Source of the DNA: Homarus americanus
Taxonomy: Eukaryota > Arthropoda > Malacostraca > Decapoda > Nephropidae
Reading direction: 5' to 3'
DNA: 64,000 nucleotides
Assembly (NCBI RefSeq): GCF_018991925.1
Contig: NW_024737042.1
Span: forward strand, 19,541,298-19,605,297
Part shown: positions 47,819-58,993 of the stretch, piece by piece
How positions within the stretch are numbered: position 1 is the stretch's first letter
How the letters are laid out: every line of letters starts with the position of its first letter
Translations under genes and position numbers: made by a program
The notes under the pieces: generated by a model
Seen by the model: the letters and a program-made list of their open reading frames with translations, nothing else
Databases searched by the model: none
Told to the model about the DNA's origin: nothing

Positions 47819-47822
47819 TTTA
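46898..47822 (+). pseudogene. CR1-like LINE, 3' part (RT palm/thumb, 3' UTR, (TTA)n tail)
   Basis: Continuation of the LINE cut at 39414. It opens with LFNDALSD and the active-site box RWKYVDDCT (about 46930-46958), then AWTTKNKVTINK. After a frameshift, 47087-47662 (191 aa) gives the thumb and C-terminus (QFAKLLGVTIDNKLDWKAHV, LPKLTYASPAWSSSL, RIMLGADYSSYINALSTLEM). The 3' UTR ends ATAAACCGTTTA and runs into (TTA)n at 47779-47820, the LINE's microsatellite tail. The same C-terminus appears degraded at 3180-2960. Confidence 0.9.
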
Positions 47823-47879
47823 TTACACACACAGAGGTAGGTAGGAAGTAATAACCAGCTGGAGATGACACCGTGACAT

Positions 47880-50800
47880 TTACAGTGCCAGTGAGACCTC
47901 GGCACTGGCCTGTATCTCCCTTCTTCCCCTTTCTTCCCCTCACTTCCCCTCTCCTCCTTCCCCTTTCCTCCTCTTCTTTCGCCTCCTCCTCCCTCCCTCA
48001 TTTGTTTTTCCTCACTTTCATTTTCTCACCACCACTCCCTTACTCTGTTTTCTCTTTCTTTCACCCAGCCTCTTTTTTCCTCATCTCACTTCTTTCTCCA
48101 AGTCATTCCCAACACTCTCTTCACTCCCCTCCCCCTTTTTCCTCCCACTCAGTTCCCTCTTTCCTCTTCTTACCCCCTTCACCTCCTCCTCCTCCTCCTA
48201 CTCAGCCTCATCTTCATCACCTGCCTTTCCTCCCAACTACTCCCTTCCTCTTCCTTCCGCTTTTAGTTTCCAGTTTCTCTGTCCCTATTTTCATCATCTT
48301 TCTCTCTCACTTCTTCCCTCTCCCCCGACTCATTTATCTTCCTTCTCTTTTATTTCTCTCTTTACAGTTCTTACCTCCTCTCCCCCTCCCCCTCCCCCTC
48401 TCACACCTCTTCTCGTCTCTCTCCCCATCCTCTCATACCACCCTCTCCCTCCCTTCCTCTCTTTTCCCTCATCTCTCTCTCTCTCCCTCTCATTCCCTAC
48501 CCTATCCCCTTTTACTCTCTCTCTGCATTCCTCTCCCCTCTCTCTTCCCCTCTTCCTCCCATCCTCTCCTTTTACTGCCCATCCTCTCCTCTCCCCTCCC
48601 CTCTCTTCTCCCCTCTTCTCATCCTCTCCCCCAACACCCCTCTCTACTCCCCTCTTGCTCCTCATCCTCTCTCTCCTCCCTCTCTCTTCTCCCCTCTCCC
48701 CATCCTCTCACTCCCCTCTTACTCCCCATCCTCTCTTTCTCCCCTCTCTACTCCCCTCTTACTCTCCATCCTCCCTCCCAATCCCCTCTCTTCTCCCCTC
48801 TCCCCATCCTCCTCTCCACTTTCCTCTCACTTCCCTCTTACTCCCATCTCTCCTCTCCTCCCCTCTCTCTCTCTCCCATCCTCTTCCCTCCTCCCCTCTC
48901 CTCCTCATTGCTCCCCATCTTCCCTGTCCTCCCCATCTCTCCCCTCCGCTTCCCCCTCTTTCCCCGTCTCCCATTCTCTCCTTTCCTCCCCTCTCTCCTC
49001 TACTCCCCTCCTGTACTCTCTTGTCCACTTCCCTTCCCTCTCCTGTCACTCTCTCTCTCCTCCCTCTCTCCCATCCTTTCCTCTTCTCCCTCTTTCTCCC
49101 CATCCTTTTCCTCTCCTCCCATCTCTCCTCTCCAGTCACTCCTCTCCTTCCCCTCAATCCCCATCCTCTCTTCTCCTCCATCTCTTATCTCCTCCCTCTT
49201 ACTCCCCATTCACTCCTCTTACTCCCTATCCTCTCCCCCTCGCTCCCCCTCTCTCCTCTCCCTCCCCTCTCTCTCTCTTCTTACTCCCTAACCTCTCTCA
49301 CTCCCTCTCTCCCTACCTTCTTGCTCTCCATTCTTTCCTTTCACTCCCCGTCCTATTCTCCCTATCCCCCATCCTCTCCTCTCACTCCCCTCTCTTCTCT
49401 CCTCCCCTCTTGCTCCCCATCCATTCCTCTCACTCCCCATCCTCTCCTCTCACTCCGCATCTTCTCCTCTCACTCCCCATCTTCCATTCTCACTCCCCTT
49501 TCTCCTCCCCTCACTCCCCCTCCTTCCTTCTCACTCCCCATCCTCTCCCTCTCCCCATCCTCTCTTCTCACTCCCTTTCTCCTCCCTCCTCCCCATCCTT
49601 CCTTCTCCTCCCCATCCTCTCTTCTTACTCCCTTTCTCCTCCCCTCCTCCCCATCCTTCCTTCTCCTCCATCCTCTCTTCTCACTCCTTCCTCCCTACTC
49701 CCCTCTCTCTCTTACCCCATCCTCCCTTTCCTCCCTATCCTCTCCTCTTATTTCCCACCCTCTCCTCTCCTCCCCATCCATTCCTCTCACTCCCCATCCT
49801 CTCTCTCTCTTCTCCTCTCACTCCCCATCTTCCCTTCTCCTCCCCTTTCTCCTCCCCTCCTCCCCTCCTTCCTTCTCCTCCCATCCTCTCCACCTCCCCA
49901 TCCTCTCTTCTCCTCCCCTTTCTCCTCCCCTCCTCCCCATCCTTCCCTCTCCTCCCCATCCTCTCTTCTCCCCCCTTCCTCCCCTCTTACTCCCTATCCT
50001 CTCCTCTCTTACCCCATCCTCCCTTTCACTCCCTATCCTCTCCTCTTATTTCCCACCCTCCTCTCCCTCCTATCCTATCTCCTCTCCTCCCCCATCCTCC
50101 TCTCACTCCCCATCTTCTCCCCCTATCTTCCCTTCTCCACTTCCCCTTTCTCCTCCCCTCCTCCCTCCTTCCTTCTCCTCCCCCATCCTCTCCCTTACTC
50201 CTCCCATCCTCTCTCTCCTCCCTTTCTCCTCCCCTCACTCCCCATCCTTCCTTGTCATTCCCCATCCTCTCTTCTCCCCTTCCTCCCCTCTTACTCCCTA
50301 TCCTCTCCTCTCTTACCCCATCCTCCCCTTTCACTCCCTATCCTCTCCTCTTATTTCCCACCCTCCCTCTTACTCCCTATCCTCTCTCTCTTACCCCATC
50401 CTCCCTTTCACTCCCTATCCTCTCTCTTATTTCCCACCCTCTCCTCCCTCTTGCCCATCCATTCCTCTCACTCCCCATCCTCTCCTCTCACTCCGCATCT
50501 TCTCCTCTCACTCCCCATCTTCCATTCTCACTCCCCTTTCTCCTCCCCTCACTCCCCCTCCTTCCTTCTCACTCCCCATCCTCTCCACTTACTCCCCATC
50601 CTCTCTTCTCACTCCCCTTTCTCCTCCCCTCCTCCCCATCCTTCCTTCTCACTCCCCATCCTCTCTTCTCCTCCCCTTCCTCCTCTTACTCCCTATCCTC
50701 TCTCTCTTACCCCATCCTCCCTTTCACTCCCTATCCTCTCCTCTTATTTCCCATCCCTCCCTCTACTCCCTATCCTCTCTCTTACCCCATCCTCCCTTCA

Positions 50801-51318
50801 CTCCCTATCCTCTCCTCTTATTTCCCACCCTCTCCTCTCTCCCATCCTCTCCTCTCCTCCCCATCCCTCTCCCTCCCTCTTCCCATTCCTCCCCTCTTAC
50901 TCCCTATCCTCTCCTCTCTTACCCCATCCTCCTTTCACTCCCTATCCTCTCCTCTTATTCCCTCTCTCCTCCTCCTCACTCCCTCCCTCTCTCCCTCCCC
51001 CCATCCTCCCTTTCTCCCTATCCTCTCCTCTTATTTCCCCTCTCTCTTCTCACCCCTATCCTCTCCTCTCCCATCCTCTCATCATCCCCATCCTCTCCTC
51101 CTCACTCCCCATCCTCTCCTCTCACTTTCATCCTCTTTCCTCTCACTCCCCATCCTCTCCTCTCCTCCCCATCCTCTTTCCTCTCACACCCCCTCCTTCC
51201 TCTCCATTTCTCTCACTCCTCACCCACCTCCCCCTCCCCCTCTCACCCGTCACGCCTTGACACAACCAACCAAGCATATTTCAACCCAAAGGGAACAATT
51301 ATCTCCGTCCACACATAG
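47880..51318. repeat. 3.4-kb polypyrimidine tract
   Basis: The plus strand is overwhelmingly C and T, made of variants of CTCCCCATCCTCTCCTCTCA. A block of about 125 bp starting CCATTCCTCTCACTCCCCAT at 49421 recurs at 50459 (offset 1038), so larger units were also duplicated. Three long overlapping open frames (up to 887 codons) contain only Ser, Pro, Leu, Phe, His, Tyr and the like because pyrimidine-only codons cannot form stops. They are not genes. Confidence 0.95.
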
Positions 51319-51648
51319 CCCTCTCCTCTGCCTTACCTACCCTACCCTATCTTAACCTTTTTTTTCTTTTTTTTTTTGGTGGGGAAAGGATGGAAGGCAT
51401 GCTGGTGCTCAAGGAACAGCCAGACATGAAGGATAGAAAAGTCACAACATATAGTCGTGGGGAGAAAGGTTGGAAAAGAAGTCTAATGAGTTAAACAGAG
51501 GGGGACCACACCCCTTGTTTTTAATATTACAGAGTTTGTTGGCTAACTAAGCTAACCGAGGATTTAGGATGAGGTTTATTAATATCTTATACTGTATTAC
51601 GTTATGGACTCACTAGATTGTGACTTGTTAAATGTTAACCTATATCAT

Positions 51649-51970
51649 CTAAGTTTTAATATAAGGTGGATCACTGTGACGGACATAGATGGGTCGCGGG
51701 TTGGGTTGTTGTAGTGCGGGTAGACTCCGGGGCCACCAGGCGTGGGGTCTCCCTCCGTTGATGTCTTCCCCGTGTAGGTGGTCTGGGCTGTGAGGGTCGT
51801 CCAGGAGCTTGTCCCAAACCTTCTTTCCTAGGCGATGGAACCTGACGTTCAGGGCCTCTGTTTTATTTCTCAGGTGGATGATTTCCACTGTCTCCTGGTA
51901 GGGTGGCGCTTGGCCACTGGTTGACCTCAAACACTTGTTATGGAAGCTCTGTAGTTGTTGTAGTCTGGTC
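51649..51970 (-). pseudogene. Jockey-like LINE ORF2 C-terminus
   Basis: The minus strand reads RLQQLQSFHNKCLRSTSG, ETVEIIHLRNKTEALNVRFH and RLGKKVWDKLLDD, the usual C-terminal segment after the RT thumb. It is the direct continuation of the frame ending at 52999; the two are separated by the nested insertion and its 13-bp duplication. Confidence 0.8.
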
Positions 51971-52985
51971 GGGGTCCACGACTGGGCCTCCTCCACTGAC
52001 ACTGAAAGCATAGCCATCCTCGCGGGCATTCATGAGGGGGCGACCTATGCTCGCACTGAACGCCGGAACCTCCTTATAATCAGTGACAGCACTTCTGCGC
52101 TAGCGAGGCTTAAATCCCCCTCCCTCTCCTCCCCTGCCGCCCAACACACCCTAGCCGCCGTGGCCGGGCTAGAACAAACTGATGACATCCTTGTCAAGTT
52201 TATTTGGATCCCGTCACATATAGGAATAACTGCCTGTGACACTGTTGATCGGCTTGCCAAAAAAGTGACACAAGCAGAAGATATTGAAGCCACCCTCGCC
52301 CTCTCCCTGAATCATGTCAAATCTCGCATACACGCCGCACAATGAGAAGCATTCGACGAAAATTGGACACACCTGAAACAACGGTGTAGCGTCACACTAC
52401 GCCACTATGACGCTGTAACCGGTGACGATAACCGCCACTACAAAGAGTATCAATCCCTGACTCGATCTCAACAGATTATGTACATGAGACTGAGCCTAGG
52501 GTACAGGTACCTCTGGGAGTACATTGGCAACCCTGAAACTGGCCGCACTGTTTGTAAACTTTGTGGCCAACCCGACTCTCACACCCTCTCTCACTACATC
52601 CTCACTTGCCCTATGTCCTCCTACAGGTCCCCAGCCGTTACCAACACCTCTTCCCTCCCTGACCAGATATCCCTCCTGCTAATGACAGGCCTGGCACTTG
52701 ACATTATTAGGGACCTGCCACGCTTTGCCATAAACAGATGAAATGTACCGGGAACTTTACCCCCACACACACATTATTCTGTCACTTTATGTAACTTGCT
52801 GACAAAATCTATGACCCTTCAGGCTTTTACGCCCTTAATGCATGAGTAATAGAGGCAAGCATGAACTTAGCATGCTTCCCAGATGGACGCTGTAAACGCT
52901 TTTGCGCGTAACTTTGTACAGGACGTAAGGGGGTGCCCAATAAACTAGCCCCATCGGGGGCAATCTAAAAAAACAAAACAAAACC
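51971..52985 (+). mobile_element. nested LINE 3' fragment (RNase H, zinc knuckle)
   Basis: A 1015-bp 5'-truncated LINE copy in the opposite orientation to its host. It starts inside RNase H (HDWASSTDTESIAILAGI), continues with LLIISDSTSALARL and FIWIPSHIGITACDTVDRLA (ends 52345), then after a frameshift 52478-52741 with RLSLGYRYLWEY and a CKLCGQPDSHTLSHYIL knuckle. Its 3' UTR ends in AAAAAAACAAAACAAAACC. The 13-mer TTGTAGTCTGGTC occurs directly before (51958-51970) and directly after (52986-52998), a perfect target-site duplication. It belongs to the same broad RNase H-bearing type as 20752-22980. Confidence 0.9.
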
Positions 52986-52998
52986 TTGTAGTCTGGTC

Positions 52999-54624
52999 TT
53001 CCCGAATGTGACGAGTGTCATGTGGGTACTCCAACACAGGCCTCACCAGCGCTTTGTACAGGTGGACTTGTATCTTCTCAGGCATCAGTTTAAAACGTTT
53101 TAATTTGGCTGTATCGACATTGGCTTTCTTTAGTCTGTCCTTCACGTGGGAAATGATGCCCGTCCGAGAGATATTGAGGCCGAGCAACCTGCCTTGTTTA
53201 GAGTACTCAATCTCTTCGTCAATGGTGCCGGCTTGAATTTGGCTATGAGTATGACCTCGAATTTTGTTTGTGTGTTTATATTTTCCATTTATTTTCATAC
53301 TCCCAGATACCCTCTATTGCCCGAGCAGTGAGTCGCGCCATCCTTGCCGTGGACCTTCCTGGGCAGGTATCGATCTTAGTTACATCGTCGGCATACATGA
53401 CGTACTCGCTTCCGACGATTGGGGGTGGCAGGTCAGCCGTGTAAAGGGTTGGTGAGAGACAAGAGCCCTAAGGCACGCTGCTCAAGAGTGAGAATTCTTC
53501 TCCATAATGTTCTTGCATCTTGATTTTGGCTCTGCGGTCCGTAATGAAGTTGCACAGCAGGCTCGTCAGGTTTTCGGGCCCCAGTTGTATGATCTTATAC
53601 TTCAGCCCCGCGTGCCAAACTTTGTCAAACGCCTTGCTGACGTCCCTCAGTACTACGTTGCATTGCAGGCGGCCAGTCATGGCGTTGGCGATCTGTTCTT
53701 AGGCCTGGGCTATGGTGGTGAATGTGCCTCGGTACTGGCGGAAGCCGAACTAGCGGGGATTATGCACGTCTTCGTCCTCCAGATACATCGGCAACCGCTT
53801 GTTTACTATTTTTTCGAGGATTTTGGCAGGTACCTCTAGCAGCGAAATTGGTCGAAAGTTTTCGTCTTTGTTTGGAGGCTTCCCTGCTTTTGGCATGAGG
53901 CGGATAACGGCGATTTTGAACATCTTAGGGAAGTATCCAGAGTTGAGGCAGGCATTGCATATATGAGCAATCCTCTCTATCATGTTGTCGGGGAGTTGAG
54001 CCAGGATCTTCTCGTTAATGTGGCTTTGCCCATGTGATTTGTTTTTAAACACTTTTATGATGGCTGACGCATCTGCAGGAACTATGCGCTCCGTCAGGTA
54101 GCTGTCGTCCACCAGTCTAATGAAGTCAGTCCGTTTTAGCGGCTGGAGCAGGAACCGATGGTCCTGTAACTGACCTAAAAAGGCCTCCTCAAACTCCCTG
54201 TCGAAGCCCTCGTTGTCCTGTTTACTAATGGTAAAATCTTCCGTAAATATCGCCGATCTAATTGTTCTTGGTTTTCCTCTTCGAATATTTTCAAGTTGTT
54301 TTGGTCGAGCAGGTAAGGGACAGTGCTAGAGGTGGAACCCAGCAGTCGCTTGATCCCTTTCCAGAATGCAGCAGAATCGCGGTAATTTTTGGCTGCCTCC
54401 CACACCAAGGAAGCCCACTTTTGTTCATGTAGACGTTTGCTCTCGTGCTGGATGCTCGTTTGTAGCTCTCGGTACCGGTGTCTCAGCTCTTGCGTCCACC
54501 CGCGGATACTGACTAGCTGTCTCACGCGATCGTACTGGACACTAAGCTGCCTCAGCTGGTGATTAGTGTGAGGATTAGGAATGGTCCTGTGAGTGGTGGT
54601 CGGGATGTTGCTGTCCATCTCCAT
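52999..54624 (-). pseudogene. Jockey-like LINE reverse transcriptase
   Basis: Pieces on the minus strand. 54624-54175 is the pre-RT linker (KRLHEQKWASLVWEAAKNYR, FWKGIKRLLGS). 54112-53750 is RT start and motif 2 (IRLMPKAGKPPNKDENFRPI, SLLEVPAKILEKIVNKRL). 53680-53468 has LRDVSKAFDKVWHAGLKYKI. Near 53411-53382 is the intact active-site box YVMYADDVT. 53298-52999 is the thumb (GLNISRTGIISHVKDRLKKA, KIQVHLYKALVRPVLEYP). Frameshifts separate the pieces, but the catalytic residues are conserved, so decay is moderate. Confidence 0.85.
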
Positions 54625-54829
54625 CTTTACATCCGTGTACTATTGTTCGACCGCGTCGTCGATGTCATTGGGGCTGGCTTCTTCCAGGTTCTTCCCCTGC
54701 TTGAGACTGAGAGACTCTTCGAAGAAGTCCCAGTCTGCCCGTTTGAGGTTTGACCTGATGTTGGCGGGGATCATAATAGGATTGGATGAGAGCGTCACGA
54801 CGACTGGCAGGTGGGTCGCTGGTACTGAT

Positions 54830-55468
54830 GGTCAGGCGGTAACGTGCCTGTTCAGCACGGCCTCGTTGTTAAAGAGGATTATGGCGGGTGTTGTGGCACT
54901 GGAACGTCTGATCAATGTCGGGAAATCTGGCCCGAGGTGTTGCATTTTTCCCCTTCTGATGTTGTCATACAGCGCCACACCGACGTTGTTCTCATCACCG
55001 TGTCCGAGTATGGCGTGGCGCACATTTAAGCCCCCTATGATGTATGTTGGTTGAGGTCTTGTTCTGGTAAGTAAGGACGTCTGGGAGGTAGGTACATTAT
55101 GCATATGATAACAGGTCCCCTAGTTGTCTCCATCTGGACTCCTAGACCTGAATCCTCGAAGTCTGGCAACACTCTGTGACTCAGCCGTGACCTGATGGCC
55201 ACAGCGACACCATCGTTCAGCTCCCCCATCATGTTCCTCTGGTATACAGTGTAGCCAAAAATTTTCAGCTTATTTCGTCCTTTATGCCAGTGCTGTTTAA
55301 CAGAATGATGCCTGGATCTAATTGATAGTATAAGTTAGACAGTTCGTTACTTCTATTAAGGGACCAGCGTAGGACATTATGTTGGACAATTTTCATCCTG
55401 CTAACGACTGCCATTTCGGAGACTATAGCTTGGGGCGTCGCTTGGAGTGTTTGCTCAGCTTCTGCCAT
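54830..55468 (-). pseudogene. Jockey-like LINE endonuclease
   Basis: The N-terminus MKIVQHNVLRWSLNRSNELS is near 55390, with LLNSTGI (normally LLQETW- or LNEHG-like) after it. 55232-55035 reads DGVAVAIRS and GPVIICIMYLPPRRPYLP. 55104-54832 reads YIIGGLNVRHAILGH and LGPDFPTLIRR. This is the AP-endonuclease fold used to nick the target. Frames shift between blocks, and the usual GDFN/GDLN motif is altered to GGLN, which removes a catalytic Asp. Confidence 0.75.
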
Positions 55469-56935
55469 TTTTAGGGGGCCGGAACTTCTTAGCAGAACCT
55501 TCGAACATTTGCTTGTCAGTTAATGAAGGGCCCTCGAACTTCTCGTCACCCGTGTACAGGAAGGTGTTCAGGTACTGGGCCTGCGCGTCGACGTAATCTA
55601 CTGTGGAGTAAGTCGCCATCATCTGGTCGCCACCATTGACTGTGGTTGCAGTCCGATGGTCACTGTCATCGCTGGGAGTACATGTCTTGGGGTCAGGGAG
55701 ATTTACGGTGTCGTTGGAGTTGTGATCCCAGGGGGACTGACTGGCCACGTCGGGGCTACGGTTATACTGACTTCTGCCTAAGTGAGGGAGGTCATGGTCC
55801 ATTTCTGGCGTGGATTGAGGTCGTCGATAAGTCGTTGAGTGGGTTACTGCCTTCAGGATTTCTTTTGAAGGGACTTCGTCACTTATTTCAACAGGTGCAA
55901 TGTTGTTCCTGGTTAGTGTCTCGTTGAGGTGTTTCGAGAATGAACCTGGATGAACCATGTTCATGTGATGGGGATGCAGGTAAGACAAGTATATAACAGT
56001 GGCCTTAGACTCGTCCAGCTGTGGAGAGGAGACGCTCCTGATGCTCTCGGCCACTGCGTCCTTCATGGCGCCCAGTGACTCAGAAACTGCCTGTTTCATT
56101 GAGTCCTTGATGGTTCTTATCTCTGATTGTAGGGCTTCCATGGTCTCGCTGACAGTGTTGAGTTTTTGTGAGTCTGCTTGAGTTTCTTTCAGAGCATCTT
56201 TTAGGGTTTGGCTGTAAGCCGTGATCGTCGACTGATTGGTCTTTTCTACGGTGTTACATATTTCCCTGGTTTCCTTTTGCTTGGTTATTTCGGTCAGTTT
56301 CTTCTCTGTTTTTTCAGTTATCTGTTTCCCGACCAGGCAGGTGGCAGAGAAGATCCTGTGGCCACCCTCGCAGATGACACTCTTTTTGATGGTGCTACGG
56401 CAGTCTTTGTAGAAGTGCTGATCAGATGAACACTCAGAGCATATGACCCCTTGCATGGGGTAGTTCTTGGTCATGTGGTCATTGTATTTATAGCATTTCA
56501 TACATTGTTGGATGGACGTATGCGTTTCATATTTTATTTGGTGCGATGAGATGGAAGTGCCATATGCATAGAGCCCCTAATCCTTCATTCATTTTGCATC
56601 CTTTGTGACTGCAAAGCGAACCTTGATTATATTATGGCATACATAGGATACACCTTCACAACCTTGACATTGTTTTGCTTTTCTATTTCATCTCTTATTT
56701 CTTTTGCTTTATTTTCCACTACATCTTTGTCCAACTTCTTACATACACTACACGGGTGAGCTTGGCGTCGTATTCCCGTGGGATAATGACCTCGTATCCG
56801 TTGGTTTTCATTTTGTCAATGGCACCAGATTTAAGTAGTTTATTATCATCTTCACCTGTTTCTGTGGGGATGATGTAACCATCTCTCAGATCCACAAGTG
56901 TATTTATTCTCCCCCTTAGGTCGCTTAATAGCCTT
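55455..56935 (-). pseudogene. Jockey-like LINE ORF1 (gag-like, zinc knuckles)
   Basis: The frame 56501-55455 (348 aa) begins inside the zinc-knuckle region. The first knuckle is damaged (CYKYNDHMTKNY, second Cys to Tyr), the second is intact (CSECSSDQHFYKDC, CX2CX4HX4C), the third is incomplete. A long Lys/Glu/Gln/Ser-rich region follows, with coiled-coil potential (TEKTEKKLTEITKQKETREI). Upstream sequence to about 56935 gives the N-terminal part in other frames (DLRDGYIIPTETGEDDNKLL). The protein would bind LINE RNA. It overlaps the start of the endonuclease frame slightly. Confidence 0.75.
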
Positions 56936-56940
56936 TTTAG

Positions 56941-57180
56941 CCCTATCCAAAACCCCTTACCCTACCCTACCCAACCCAACTCTACCCTACCTAACCTTTA
57001 CCCTACCATACCATATCAAAGCTACTCTACGCTACCCTACCCTACTTAATCTTTACCTTACTCTACCCTAACGTTCTTCCATCCATTCCTTCCCCTACCC
57101 TAAACATTTTCCCTCACCTACACCTCCCTTAATCTACCCTACGCTCTCACACCTTCCCTTAAACCTACCCTTCACTCATT
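56941..57180. repeat. CCCTA/CCTAC-rich irregular repeat
   Basis: Loose repeats of CCCTACCCTA, TACCTAACC and ACCATACC. A short stretch of the same type lies on the other side of the LINE (51330-51358). Confidence 0.8.
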
Positions 57181-57924
57181 TATCTTCTCTTTCCTCACAG
57201 ATACAGTCCTATTCTCCTCACCCCCTTCTCCTGTCATCCATTCCCTCGCCAATCATCTCACCACCACTCCTTCTCCTCTCACTCATTCCCCTCCATCCAT
57301 CTCATCTTCCCTCTCCTCTCACCCATTCCCCCGGCATCTCCTTTTTCTTTTCCCAGGGGAAATTACAAGTATGAGTCTTATTAAAATGCGGGAAATAATC
57401 GGGATAATTTACGATGGCGTCACTGATTACACCACAACGCTACACCGTCCTGGGATTAGCAAAATTAAGCGTCACGTTGCATTATTTACATAAAACTGGA
57501 GTCAAGAATTTCTCGTATTGTTAATTGGCACGAGGGGAGAGAGTGAGGTAAGAGAGGGGAGGTAGAGGGGAAAAATTAGCCGTGGGGAGAGTGAAGTCAG
57601 GGGAGGCTTGTAGGGGAAAGTTAGTCATAGGGAGTGAGAGGGTGAGAGGTGAGATAGGATAGGGAGGGGAAGTTAGCCATAGGGAGAGTAAGGTCAAGGA
57701 GGGGATAGAGTGAGAGAAAGTAGCTGTTTGGGAAAGAGAGCGGGAAAGTAGCAATGGGGGAAAGATAAACGAGGGAATGTGGGAGGCATGATATGAAGGG
57801 AAAATTATCCATGGAGAGGGCATAAAATAGAGGGAGATTGAGCTGAGAGGAAAAATTATCCATTGGATTAAAGTGAGGTAACGGGGAGAGTGAACGAGGG
57901 GGATCTAGTAGAAGTAGAAGCGAA
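57181..57924. repeat. CT-rich then GA-rich low-complexity sequence
   Basis: 57181-57350 is CT-rich. 57351-57530 is mixed sequence with no gene seen. 57530-57900 is purine-rich with loose repeats of GGGGAAAGTTAGCCATAGGGAG type. Confidence 0.75.
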
Positions 57925-58984
57925 TGTAATGAGACAAAATCTCACATGAAGAGGTAAGTTAGGAGCTTATAGTAGTAGAGTATTATAGCGAGAGGAAATG
58001 GTAGCGTGTCTCGAGGGTGTGATGTCAACACTGTATATTAACACAGGCACAGTACAAGTGTAGTATATAAAACACCAATGCGTGTTACAGCTTTATTTTA
58101 CTAGTTCAATAGGGGGGATTAATAGGGAGGGTTCGTACACAATTTATGATAGACTATGGTATTCTCGTATAACCTAACCTCACAATTAGAATGGGCACTT
58201 CACTAAGTCGATCGTTGGGGAGGCTCGGGATCACTGCACTTCTACAGTCTACACAGCCAGCACTTACTGTTACACGTGGAGTTGACAGCACTTTGTCGAT
58301 GGACCCAGCTGAGACTTCGTTACACTTAGTGGTGGGCTTCTCTCGAGCGGGACTGGGGACGTGGTAGCTGGCCCTCACTAGTTACAAGACAACTGCTTCT
58401 CTGCCAATCCCGAGGGAGGACCAGGACGTCCTATATATTGGGATGCGAGCCGTCAGGTTCAGCTGGCCGGGGGGGGGCGGCGAAGGGTCTCCTTACATTT
58501 GACCCCGCAAATGTGCGGTCAGGCCTGGACCTTTTCAGAACTATCTGGGAAAGTCATCAGGCGGGGCCGTGTGTATATTGGGAGAGCAACCGTGAGAGTT
58601 CCCCTACACTTGACTTCCCAAACGTCGGGTCAGACTGGAGTTTCTGAGATGTAAGGAGAAGTCGTCAGGTGGGGCCGTGTAACACGAGAGGCCCTGGTTG
58701 GTTTGTGGCCCCTTGAGTTGGGCTCCAGGGGTTACAAGTGACCTGGCTAATTGTGAGGTCAGGTCCGGCCTTTGTTCAGAGAGTAGGTTATTGTATATCG
58801 GAAGAGGGTCAGCTGGTGCCTTCTTACATGTTTTGTTGGGGCCACATGTCACATGGGAGGGGAGCTAGTTGATTTACAATCCTTGGTCAACCGCAGAGTT
58901 ACCCTATACTTTTGCCCTCGGCTAATGTCCGGTCAGACTGGAGTTTCTGAGATGTAAGCTGTGGTCTGACAACCCCTCACTACA
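57925..58984 (-). repeat. 3' LTR of the LARD-like element
   Basis: 1060 bp; on the plus strand it runs TGTAATGAGACAAAATCTCA to CCCCTCACTACA. Blocks near 58595-58650 and 58900-58960 share GGTCAGACTGGAGTTTCTGA, an internal direct repeat. Related to the solo LTR at 44763-45657. Confidence 0.9.
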
Positions 58985-58993
58985 CCTCCCGCC
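58985..58993 (-). promoter_or_regulatory. polypurine tract of the LARD-like element
   Basis: The reverse complement reads GGCGGGAGG immediately before the LTR start TGTAGTGAG. A second copy of tract plus LTR start lies at 59148-59179. Confidence 0.7.

Larger units (their letters stand above)
51359..56940 (-). mobile_element. Jockey-like LINE, near full length but broken
   Basis: On the minus strand: gag (56935-55455), endonuclease (about 55468-54830), RT (54624-52999), C-terminus (51970-51649) and a 3' poly-A-like tail (T-rich plus strand, 51359-51378). Both flanks are CCCTA/CCTAC-rich sequence (51330-51358 and 56941-57180), so it landed in such an array. A CCCTATC word on both sides may be the target duplication. 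It is interrupted at 51971-52985 by a second LINE fragment. Confidence 0.8.

Noticed and set aside
48655..51318. Open frames up to 887 codons in the CT-rich block
   Set aside because: A C/T-only strand cannot make TAA, TAG or TGA, so frames stay open by composition. Three overlapping frames are open at once, and the residues are only Ser, Pro, Leu, Phe, His, Tyr and similar.
56941..57180. Telomere-like CCCTA repeats
   Set aside because: Irregular CCCTAC/CCTAACC mixture, not a regular TTAGG (arthropod) or TTAGGG array, and interior to the scaffold.
58154..58852. 74- and 82-residue frames repeated at 61886-62584
   Set aside because: They lie in the LTRs of the young element and repeat only because the LTRs do. 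No domain or codon signal.
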